DNA from: Croceicoccus sp.
Lineage (GTDB): Bacteria; Pseudomonadota; Alphaproteobacteria; Sphingomonadales; Sphingomonadaceae
Reading direction: 5' to 3'
Length of the DNA stretch: 8,955 bases
Assembly: GCA_029936705.1 (NCBI GenBank)
Contig: JAPYSD010000108.1
Location: 1-8,955 of the forward strand
The position numbers and the translations under genes were made by a program. Shown piece by piece: positions 1-6,226 of the stretch. The notes below the pieces were generated by a model that did no database searches, was not told the origin of the DNA, and worked only from the letters and a program-made list of their open reading frames with translations. Numbering within the stretch: position 1 is the first letter of the stretch; each line of letters starts with the position of its first letter.

Positions 1-390
1 GTTCTCGACCACCTTGCGGCCGCGCGGATCATCGTCAGCGTTCGCCAGCATCTCGTCCACCCGCTCGGGCGAAGGGATGCGGGCCGACCCATAGATCACC
101 AGCGTGGAACCGACGCCCGCTTCTTCCAGCATCGTCTCCGCCTTCAGCAGTTCCAGCTGAAAGCGGACGGGGCGCAGATCCTCGCGCAGCAGGAAATCGG
201 TATCCTGGAACGCCAGCCGATAGGCAGGGTGGCGCGTCTGCACCGTGTCGTTGGGCGAGGCTTCGCTGAAGGCGGCCTCGTCCTCGGCGCGGTAGAACTT
301 GCGGGGGGTCAGTTCGCGGTCGGCGTTTTCGGGCTTGCCGTGCGGGCCGGGCTGTCCCGGCTCGACCGGCGGTTCCTTGCGATCGGTCAT
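1..390 (-). CDS. LOG family (TIGR00730-type) Rossmann-fold protein, N-terminal part
   Basis: The gene reads leftward from an ATG at 390-388 and is cut by the window edge after 130 codons with no stop. A GGAGA ribosome site lies 4 bases upstream (complement of 395-399). The first 30 or so residues are polar and Pro-rich (MTDRKEPPVEPGQPG), probably disordered. A segment with AYRLAFQDTDFLLREDLRPV (residues 56-75) and a core strand STLVIYGSARI (about 95-105) follow. The GSAR turn after a hydrophobic strand is the nucleotide-binding start of the LOG/lysine-decarboxylase-like Rossmann fold. Family members hydrolyse nucleoside 5'-monophosphates to base and ribose 5-phosphate (LOG activity) or are uncharacterised; the PGGxGTxxE catalytic motif would lie outside the window, so activity cannot be judged here. 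It is transcribed divergently from the iron-uptake genes and probably has no functional link with them. Confidence 0.8.
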   Translation of the reverse strand, partial: MTDRKEPPVEPGQPGPHGKPENADRELTPRKFYRAEDEAAFSEASPNDTVQTRHPAYRLAFQDTDFLLREDLRPVRFQLELLKAETMLEEAGVGSTLVIYGSARIPSPERVDEMLANADDDPRGRKVVEN

Positions 391-544
391 TCTATCTCCA
401 TCATCCGCCGCGGGCGCTTGGCGGCCCCGGCGGTCTCTTGCCTGCGGCGTCTGCCACGCAAGCCGCGCCGCGCCAAGAGCGCAGATCGTCCTCCGCACGA
501 TATGGCGCTCGCGCACTATCGGCGACATTCGCTGACGGACAAAA

Positions 545-563
545 GTTGAAATCCATTCTCATT
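545..563 (+). promoter_or_regulatory. Fur-box-like half-palindrome upstream of receptor gene
   Basis: The sequence gttgaaatccattctcatt contains ATTCTCATT, an exact match to the right half of the AATGAGAAT-N-ATTCTCATT iron-box form. The left half matches at only about four of nine positions. It lies 36 bases before the receptor ATG, in a locally AT-rich patch where the promoter should be. Iron-dependent repression by a Fur-type regulator is what would be expected for a siderophore receptor. The site is one good half-site, so the call is tentative. Confidence 0.4.
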
Positions 564-590
564 AGCGTTAGGCGCATCCCGCAATCAACG

Positions 591-595
591 GGAGG
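591..595 (+). promoter_or_regulatory. Ribosome binding site that fixes the receptor start
   Basis: GGAGG lies 4 bases before the ATG at 600. This strong Shine-Dalgarno, together with the signal peptide starting exactly at that ATG, decides against the longer in-frame start at 438. Confidence 0.8.
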
Positions 596-599
596 ACCT

Positions 600-2747
600 A
601 TGCGCGTATCGACTCTTCTGGCCCTGGGTGCCGCCAGCCTTGCCATGGCCAATGCGGCCCATGCCCAGTCCGCGGGCGAGCAACCGGCCGAAGTGGGGAC
701 GGAAGAAACCGGCGAAGGCGACATCGTCGTATCCGCCGCGCGCACGCAATTGCCCGCCAGCGCCCTGCCCCTTACCATCGACGTGATCGATGCCGAGGCG
801 CTGGACCGCCAGCTCGTCATTTCCGGATCGACGGTCGATGCGGTCTCGGCGCTGCTGCCCTCGTTCTCGCCCACGCGCGAAAAGCTGAGCGGCGCGGGCG
901 AGAGCCTGCGCGGACGCTCGCCGCTCTATGCGATCAACGGCATCCCGCAGTCGACGCCGATCCGCGACGGATCGCGCGACGGCTATACCATCGACCCCTT
1001 CTTCATCGACCGGGTAGAGGTGATCTACGGCTCCAACGCGTTGCAGGGGATCGGCGGCACCGGCGGCGTGGTGAACCAGGTCACCGTCCCGGCCCCGGCG
1101 GCGGATGGCATGGCGGTTCGCACGCTGGTGCAGGGCACGGCGGCGGACGGGTTCTACGGCGAATCGCTGGGCGGCAAGGCGGCGGCGCTGGTCGGCTGGC
1201 GCGCGGGCGCGTTCGACGCATCGGTCGGCGGCGCGTTCGAACGGCGCGGCGCCTTTGTCGACGGGCGGGGCAACCGCATCGGCGTCGACGGCACGCAGGG
1301 CGAGATCCAGGACAGCGACAGCTGGTCGGTGTTCGGCCGCTTCGGCTATCAGCTGGCGGACGACGCCCGCCTGGAAGTGACCGCCAACCATTTCGAACTG
1401 GAAGGCAACAAGAATTATGTCATCGTGCCGGGCGACCGCGCGGCGGGCGTGCCCTCGTCCAGCGTCAGGGGCGAAACGCCGGGTGATCCTTCGTCGAACA
1501 AGGCGGACATGGTATCCGCCGCCTTCACCCACGGCGACCTGGGCGGCGGCGTGCTGGCGCTGCAGGGCTTCTACAACCGCACCAGCGACGTGTTCGGCGG
1601 CGGCGTCTTCGGGACATTCCAGGATCCCAGCATCGACCCCTCTGGCCAGCTGTTCGACCAGTCGGCCAACAAGTCGCGCAAGCTGGGCGGCAAGATCAGC
1701 TATGAACGCGCGGTGCCGGGCTATGAGGACCTGATCGTCACGCTGGGCTTCGACGCGCTGTTCGACACGACCGAGCAGATCCTGTCGCAAACCGGCCGCG
1801 CCTGGGTGCCCGAAACTGAGTTCCGCAGCCTCGCCCCCTTCGCGCAGGCGAACCTGAAACTGCTGGACGGCGTGCTGCGCTTGGCCGGAGGTCTGCGGCA
1901 CGAGGACGTGAAGCTGACCGTCGACGACTACACCACGTTGGCATCCTATGGCGGCAACCTGGTCAAGGGGGGCAGCCCGTCGTTCGACAAGACGCTGCTG
2001 AACGGCGGCGTGATCGTCGAGCCCATCGACGGCGTGCGCGGCTATGCCAGCTATGCGCAGGGCTATACCATCGCCGATGTGGGCCGCATCCTGCGCGGCA
2101 TCACCGAACAAGGGGTGGACATCGACGATTACGTCTCGCTCGAACCCGTCATCTCGAACAACCGCGAACTGGGGGTCGAGGTGGACCGCGGCCCGCTCAG
2201 CGCCAACGCCAGCTATTTCTGGTCGTCCAGCGACCTCGGCTCGCGGCTGGTGCTGACCGGCGACGGCATCTTCGAAGTGGTCCGCGCGCCCGTCGATATC
2301 GAGGGGCTGGAACTCAGCCTCGCGAGCCAGACCCCGGTGCCGGGGCTGGAACTGTCGGTCGGGTACAGCCACCTGATCGGGCGCACCGACGACGATGGCG
2401 ACGGCGTGCTCGAAGCCGACCTCGATGGTGCCAATATCGCGCCCGACCGCGTCAATGTCGCGGCGGATTACGCCACCGGACGGTTCAGCGCACGCGCCCA
2501 GGCGCGCTTCTACCTCGCCCGCAGCTTCGATGGGCAACCGGCCGACGCCGCGTTCGACGGCTATGCGCTGCTCGACGCCTATGTCGGCTATCGCGCCGAT
2601 TTCGGTTTGCTGTCGTTGGGCATCCAGAACGCGTTCGACGAATATAACCTGACCTATGACAGCGATACGGTACGCACCACCGACGACAGCCGCTTCTTCG
2701 CAGGCCGGGGGCGGACGATGACGCTTTCACTGCAGAGCGTATTCTGA
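600..2747 (+). CDS. TonB-dependent outer-membrane receptor, probably ferri-siderophore
   Basis: The product is 715 residues. Residues 1-22 form a signal peptide ending AHA, with cleavage before Gln23. A TonB-box-like DIVVSA follows at 41-46. The plug domain (about 50-163) carries ESLRGRSPLYAINGIPQS (101-118) and IDRVEVIYGSNALQG..GTGGVVN (136-159), the standard plug signature; the pattern recalls IutA/alcaligin-type siderophore receptors. The rest is a beta-barrel rich in alternating aromatic and Gly/Asp strands. It ends NAFDEYN...LSLQSVF, with the C-terminal Phe used for BAM recognition. The length is normal for a 22-stranded receptor. The family imports ferric chelates across the outer membrane using TonB-ExbBD energy. 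The PepSY gene starting 14 bases later strengthens an iron or siderophore role. The actual ligand cannot be read from the sequence; heme, cobalamin or another metal complex remain alternatives. Confidence 0.9.
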   Translation: MRVSTLLALGAASLAMANAAHAQSAGEQPAEVGTEETGEGDIVVSAARTQLPASALPLTIDVIDAEALDRQLVISGSTVDAVSALLPSFSPTREKLSGAGESLRGRSPLYAINGIPQSTPIRDGSRDGYTIDPFFIDRVEVIYGSNALQGIGGTGGVVNQVTVPAPAADGMAVRTLVQGTAADGFYGESLGGKAAALVGWRAGAFDASVGGAFERRGAFVDGRGNRIGVDGTQGEIQDSDSWSVFGRFGYQLADDARLEVTANHFELEGNKNYVIVPGDRAAGVPSSSVRGETPGDPSSNKADMVSAAFTHGDLGGGVLALQGFYNRTSDVFGGGVFGTFQDPSIDPSGQLFDQSANKSRKLGGKISYERAVPGYEDLIVTLGFDALFDTTEQILSQTGRAWVPETEFRSLAPFAQANLKLLDGVLRLAGGLRHEDVKLTVDDYTTLASYGGNLVKGGSPSFDKTLLNGGVIVEPIDGVRGYASYAQGYTIADVGRILRGITEQGVDIDDYVSLEPVISNNRELGVEVDRGPLSANASYFWSSSDLGSRLVLTGDGIFEVVRAPVDIEGLELSLASQTPVPGLELSVGYSHLIGRTDDDGDGVLEADLDGANIAPDRVNVAADYATGRFSARAQARFYLARSFDGQPADAAFDGYALLDAYVGYRADFGLLSLGIQNAFDEYNLTYDSDTVRTTDDSRFFAGRGRTMTLSLQSVF

Positions 2748-2761
2748 GCGGGGGCGCGCCA

Positions 2762-3832
2762 ATGCGTCTGCTGATCTGGCTGCATCGCTGGCTGGGCGGA
2801 GTGCTGGGGCTGGTGCTGGTGGTACTGGCCCTGTCCGGTACGGCGCTGATCTGGGAAGACGCGTGGATCGGCGTGCCCGGCGCGGATGATGCACCCGTCA
2901 CCGACCCGGATGCCCTCGCCCACGCGGTCGAGGTGGCGCGCGATCACGGCGCCCGGCTGGACCGCATCACCTTTGCGGGTGACGCCTTCGGTCTCCACCA
3001 GGCCGCCTATGCCGATGGCAGCGGCGCCTATATCGACGGCAGCGGGCGGGTCGTCGATGCGTGGCAGGGCATGTGGGGGCGGCCCGAACTGTGGCTGTTC
3101 GACCTGCACCATTATCTGCTGGCGGGCGAAACGGGGAAGATCGTGGCGGGAATCGCGGGGCTGGCCGGGCTGTTCTTCACCGTGTCCGGCGCGATCATCT
3201 GGTGGCGCACGCGGCGCACCTTTGTCTTTCGCCTCTGGCCGCGCAGGTTCAGCCGCAGCGCCATCGTCCGCCAGCACCGCGATCTCGGCATCGTGGCCGC
3301 GCCCTTGCTCGCCGTGCTGTTCCTGACGGGCGCCGCCATGATCTTCGAACCGGTCCGGGACGCGCTGACCTTCCCCTTTGCCGAGAGGGCACCTGCCAGC
3401 CAGGAACCGTCATCCCGGATCGCGCCGGGGGATGTCCGGCAATTGCTGGCAAAGGCGCAGGGCATCTTCCCTTCCGCACAGCCGCGCCGGTTGCAGTTTA
3501 CCGGGGACGGCCTGGTCCTCCGCATGAAGCAGCCCTTCGAATGGACGCCCAACGGCCGCACCTATCTGCGCGAGCAAGCCGGGCAGATCGCCATCGACGC
3601 ACCCGACGGCCGTTTCGACAAGGCGGCCATGTCGGAGAAATTCTATCCGGTTCACTCGGGCACGGTCGGGGGCTTCGCGTGGAAGCTGGCCCTGACCGCC
3701 GCCGGGCTGGCGCTTGCCATGCTGGGGCTGTTCACAGTCTATAGTTTTTGGCGCAATCCGAACGCGCGGCCTGTGTCGGGAAGGGAACGGGCTGCTGCTC
3801 CAACGGCATTGGAACCCGCTGCCAATCCTTAA
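2762..3832 (+). CDS. PepSY-associated transmembrane protein, putative ferri-siderophore reductase
   Basis: The product is a 356-residue inner-membrane protein of the PepSY_TM family (PiuB/FoxB/FegB-like). Four membrane segments are visible at about 12-30, 126-147, 175-195 and 307-329, with two periplasmic-type PepSY regions between the first and second and between the third and fourth. The family's membrane-edge histidines are present: His8 in LHRW, His116-His117 in DLHHYL, His172 in RQHRDLG and His298 in PVHSGT. They are candidate heme or metal ligands. WW at 147-148 and the SG at 142-143 are also typical. Family members encoded beside siderophore receptors are implicated in reductive iron release from ferri-siderophores; reductase activity here is inferred from family and context. 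The gene starts 14 bases after the receptor stop with only a weak G-rich ribosome site (GGGGG at 2750-2754), so it is probably co-transcribed with the receptor. The C-terminal 25 residues are Arg/Ala/Pro-rich and probably cytoplasmic and disordered. Confidence 0.85.
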   Translation: MRLLIWLHRWLGGVLGLVLVVLALSGTALIWEDAWIGVPGADDAPVTDPDALAHAVEVARDHGARLDRITFAGDAFGLHQAAYADGSGAYIDGSGRVVDAWQGMWGRPELWLFDLHHYLLAGETGKIVAGIAGLAGLFFTVSGAIIWWRTRRTFVFRLWPRRFSRSAIVRQHRDLGIVAAPLLAVLFLTGAAMIFEPVRDALTFPFAERAPASQEPSSRIAPGDVRQLLAKAQGIFPSAQPRRLQFTGDGLVLRMKQPFEWTPNGRTYLREQAGQIAIDAPDGRFDKAAMSEKFYPVHSGTVGGFAWKLALTAAGLALAMLGLFTVYSFWRNPNARPVSGRERAAAPTALEPAANP

Positions 3833-3900
3833 TCGCGGCCGCTTTCTGCCTAGGCATCAGCGCGAAGACCGGGCGGAACGTCATGTTAACACTCTTGCGT

Positions 3901-3916
3901 CAAAGAAGATTCTTTG
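3901..3916. repeat. Perfect 7-bp inverted repeat, possible operator
   Basis: CAAAGAAGATTCTTTG is a perfect inverted repeat of CAAAGAA with a 2-base spacer, in an AT-rich patch of the gap between the PepSY gene and the kinase gene. A 16-base symmetrical site shortly before a ribosome site is typical of a dimeric regulator's operator. A short RNA hairpin is unlikely because the loop is only two bases. No regulator is known to me for this sequence. Confidence 0.45.
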
Positions 3917-3921
3917 AATTT

Positions 3922-3925
3922 GGAG
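3922..3925 (+). promoter_or_regulatory. Ribosome binding site supporting the GTG start of the kinase
   Basis: GGAG stands 9 bases before GTG at 3935. The alternative TTG at 3914 lies inside the palindrome and has only a weak purine run upstream. The ATG at 3971 has no recognisable Shine-Dalgarno. This favours 3935, although all three starts give the same domains. Confidence 0.5.
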
Positions 3926-3934
3926 TGCTTTGGC

Positions 3935-6226
3935 GTGCGTCCACAGGACGGTTCCCTACAGTCCCGGCAAATGGAGGCCGCGTTCGACCCTGCGCCGATA
4001 GGCGACTGGGCGGACGATCGCGCTCGCGCGGAGACTGGCGTGATCGGCTGGCTGCGCGGCTTCTACGACTTCAAGGTCGACGTCGCCATATTCGTCGTCG
4101 TTATTCTGACTTTCGCGGCAGTGCTTTGGGGCGATTCGATCCGCGAGCAGAAGCTGTCGATCACGGGCCAGGCTGCCCATTTCAATCCCTATACCTACAG
4201 CGACGGCGACATGGGCGGCGCCAGCACCGTTGGATCCGATGCAAGGGCTGAATGGGCCTGGACCTGTAACATCAAACCCGGGGTCAAAGACCCATATTGC
4301 GGGTACGGCCTCGAACTCGAAGAGGCGGAAAAAGGAAAGCGATCAATCGACCTCTCACGGTTCGATCGTATCACGCTGACGCTGATTTATAGTGGTCCGC
4401 CCAACCGGCTGAAGGTATTGCTGAAGAACTTCGACCCCGCGTACAGCACTAAGGCGTCGGGCCCAAGCACTATGCCGGTCATCGCCGAGGTCGAGGTGAA
4501 GGAAGGGCGCAACACTTTCGACTTGACGCTCGATCAGTTCGTCATCGATCGCTGGTGGCTGGACGAACGCAACGCTTCCGGGCTGGAACTCGAGCCGGAC
4601 TTGACGCATGTCGTCGCTATCGATTTCGTCTCGGGTTCAGGCGTAGCGCCGCGGGAATACACCGTTGCCGTCGAATCGGTCGTGTTCAACGGGATCGCGC
4701 TGACCCATGCGCAGTGGTACCTGCTGATCCTGGGCATCTGGCTGGTGCTGACCGGCTGCTTCCTCCTCTACCGCTTCTTCTCGGTCAAGCGCGGTTATGA
4801 GATGCGGCACCGCGCGCAAACCCGCGAAGGCCTGGCGCTTGCACAGGCGCGTTCGGCGGCCGAGGCGGCCAGCGCCGCGAAATCGCAGTTCCTCGCGAAC
4901 ATGAGCCACGAGCTGCGCACGCCGCTGAACGCCATCCTGGGCTATGCGCAATTGCTGGACCGCGAGGCGCTGACCGAGCGGCAGAAGGCCGCCGTCCATA
5001 CCATCGACCAGAGCGGGCGGCACCTGCTGACGCTGATCACCGACATCCTCGACCTGTCGAAGATCGAGGCGGGGCGGCTGGACCTGCTGCCGGCGCCGTT
5101 CGACCTGCATGCGTGCATCGGCAACGTCGCCAACATGATCCGCCTTCGTACCGAGGAGAAGGGGCTGGATTTCACCGTCCACCTGGGCGACGATCTGCCG
5201 CACCAGCTGGTCGGCGATGCCAAGCGGATCCGGCAGATCCTGCTCAACCTGCTGGGCAATGCGGTGAAGTTCACCACCAGTGGCGAAGTCCGGCTGGCCG
5301 TGTCCGCCGTGACATGCGCTGACGAGCGCGTACGCATCCGGCTGGACGTCGCCGACACGGGCGGCGGGATCCAGCACGACCATATCGACCGCCTGTTCGA
5401 ACCATTCGAGCAGGCCGGAACGGCCATCGACCGCAGCGGCGGCACCGGCCTCGGCCTCAGCATCACGCGCCAGCTGGTGCGGGCGATGGACGGTGAAATC
5501 ACGGTCGAGAGCACGGTCGGCGAAGGATCGCGTTTCACGGCCGAGATCATGTGCGACCTTGCCGCGATAGACACCGGCGCCGGGCAACAGCGCCCCGCCC
5601 TGCCCGCGCTGTTCCGCGTGCTGGTGGTCGACGACGACCAGGCCACCTGCGATTATCTGTGCCAGGCGCTGACCGGCCTTGGCGTGTCGGCCTCCACCGC
5701 GAAGGACGGCGCCGGCGCGCTGGAGGCATGCGGCCGCGTGCTGCCCGACCTCGTGCTGATGGACCTGAAGATGCCGGGCATGGGCGGACTGGACGCCATC
5801 CGCCGCATGAAGATGAGCAGCGTGCTTCGCGAAGTGCCCATCGTCGCGATGACGGGCGCGACCGAAAAGACGAACGAGGCCGATGCGCTGGCTGCCGGCG
5901 CGGTTCGCCTGCTACCCAAGCCCGTCGACATCGACACGCTGGCCGAATGTATCTCTGCCTGCGCCGCAGCGCCCGCCGAACCGGTGGAGGACGCGGGAAG
6001 CGCGGCGGAATTCGCGATCCCGCCCGTCCAGCAGATGCAGCAGTTGCTGATGCTGGCGCGAGCCGGAAACATGCGCGGCGTCCGCGCCGAGGCGGAGCAG
6101 ATCGCCGAACGCGACCCGCAGTTCAAGCCATTCGCGGACCGGCTGTGCGAACTTGCCGCCGCCTATCAATCCCCCGCCGTACTGAGGCTGGTGGAACAGA
6201 ATATCTACGGGAGAGAAGCGGCGTGA
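3935..6226 (+). CDS. Membrane hybrid sensor histidine kinase with periplasmic CBM-like sensor domain
   Basis: The product is 763 residues from GTG 3935. A membrane helix lies at about 48-66 (VDVAIFVVVILTF), a periplasmic domain at 67-260 and a second helix at 261-281 (WYLLILGIWLVLTG). The periplasmic part has an IDLSRFDRITLTLIYSGP strand pair, LLKNFDPAYS, a Trp pair (WWLDERN) and Cys111/Cys122. It resembles the CBM11/CIA30-like jelly-roll found in some signalling proteins. A short coiled segment leads to HisKA with SHELRTPLN (His325). HATPase follows with the N-box NLLGNAVKFT (about 438-447), G1 DTGGGI (474-479), the F-box LFEPFEQ and G2 GGTGLGL (502-508). A REC domain (about 560-678) has the acidic pair VVDDD, phospho-acceptor Asp610 (LMDLKMPGMGG), Thr640 and Lys662. 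The last 69 residues are a helical tail with no histidine, so it is not a standard Hpt. The kinase is therefore probably active and passes phosphate to its own REC and to the REC of the next gene. The ligand is unknown; a saccharide is only a suggestion. Confidence 0.9.
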   Translation: MRPQDGSLQSRQMEAAFDPAPIGDWADDRARAETGVIGWLRGFYDFKVDVAIFVVVILTFAAVLWGDSIREQKLSITGQAAHFNPYTYSDGDMGGASTVGSDARAEWAWTCNIKPGVKDPYCGYGLELEEAEKGKRSIDLSRFDRITLTLIYSGPPNRLKVLLKNFDPAYSTKASGPSTMPVIAEVEVKEGRNTFDLTLDQFVIDRWWLDERNASGLELEPDLTHVVAIDFVSGSGVAPREYTVAVESVVFNGIALTHAQWYLLILGIWLVLTGCFLLYRFFSVKRGYEMRHRAQTREGLALAQARSAAEAASAAKSQFLANMSHELRTPLNAILGYAQLLDREALTERQKAAVHTIDQSGRHLLTLITDILDLSKIEAGRLDLLPAPFDLHACIGNVANMIRLRTEEKGLDFTVHLGDDLPHQLVGDAKRIRQILLNLLGNAVKFTTSGEVRLAVSAVTCADERVRIRLDVADTGGGIQHDHIDRLFEPFEQAGTAIDRSGGTGLGLSITRQLVRAMDGEITVESTVGEGSRFTAEIMCDLAAIDTGAGQQRPALPALFRVLVVDDDQATCDYLCQALTGLGVSASTAKDGAGALEACGRVLPDLVLMDLKMPGMGGLDAIRRMKMSSVLREVPIVAMTGATEKTNEADALAAGAVRLLPKPVDIDTLAECISACAAAPAEPVEDAGSAAEFAIPPVQQMQQLLMLARAGNMRGVRAEAEQIAERDPQFKPFADRLCELAAAYQSPAVLRLVEQNIYGREAA
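6209..6213 (+). promoter_or_regulatory. Ribosome binding site inside the kinase gene for the overlapping GTG start
   Basis: GGGAG lies 9 bases before GTG 6223, within the last codons of the kinase. The GTGA overlap of start and stop (6223-6226) is a classic translational-coupling arrangement and implies a fixed ratio of the two proteins. The frame is open far upstream, but that extension lies inside the kinase gene and is Arg-rich, so it is not coding. Confidence 0.75.

Larger units (their letters stand above)
391..599. other. Divergent intergenic region
   Basis: About 209 bases separate the minus-strand LOG-family gene from the TonB-dependent receptor. The region must hold both promoters. 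The left part (391-540) is GC-rich with no clear sigma-70 hexamers that I can defend. The right part (541-570) is locally AT-rich and contains a Fur-box-like element. The receptor reading frame stays open back to 438, but that extension is Arg/Ala-rich, lacks a ribosome site and would bury the signal peptide, so I treat it as non-coding. Confidence 0.6.

Noticed and set aside
438..599. N-terminal extension of the receptor reading frame
   Set aside because: It has no ribosome site and Arg/Ser-rich content, and it would precede a clear signal peptide that starts at the GGAGG-supported ATG at 600.
585..2537. Long open frame of 650 codons on the minus strand opposite the receptor gene
   Set aside because: It is rich in Arg, Ala, Val and His with no recognisable domain. 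It is the expected antisense shadow of a GC-rich gene whose plus-strand product is clearly a TonB-dependent receptor.
3833..3850. Possible terminator at the GCGGCCGC octamer followed by ttt after the PepSY gene
   Set aside because: The palindrome has no loop and the T-run is only three bases, so it does not form an intrinsic terminator.
3748..4251. Open frame of 167 codons overlapping the PepSY end and kinase start
   Set aside because: It has no domain, is Arg/Gly-rich, and overlaps two well-supported genes in other frames.
5551..6222. Upstream extension of the cyclic-di-GMP gene's frame inside the kinase gene
   Set aside because: It translates to an Arg/Ala/Gly-rich shadow of the kinase REC region. 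The REC domain of the real gene starts just after GTG 6223, which has its own ribosome site.
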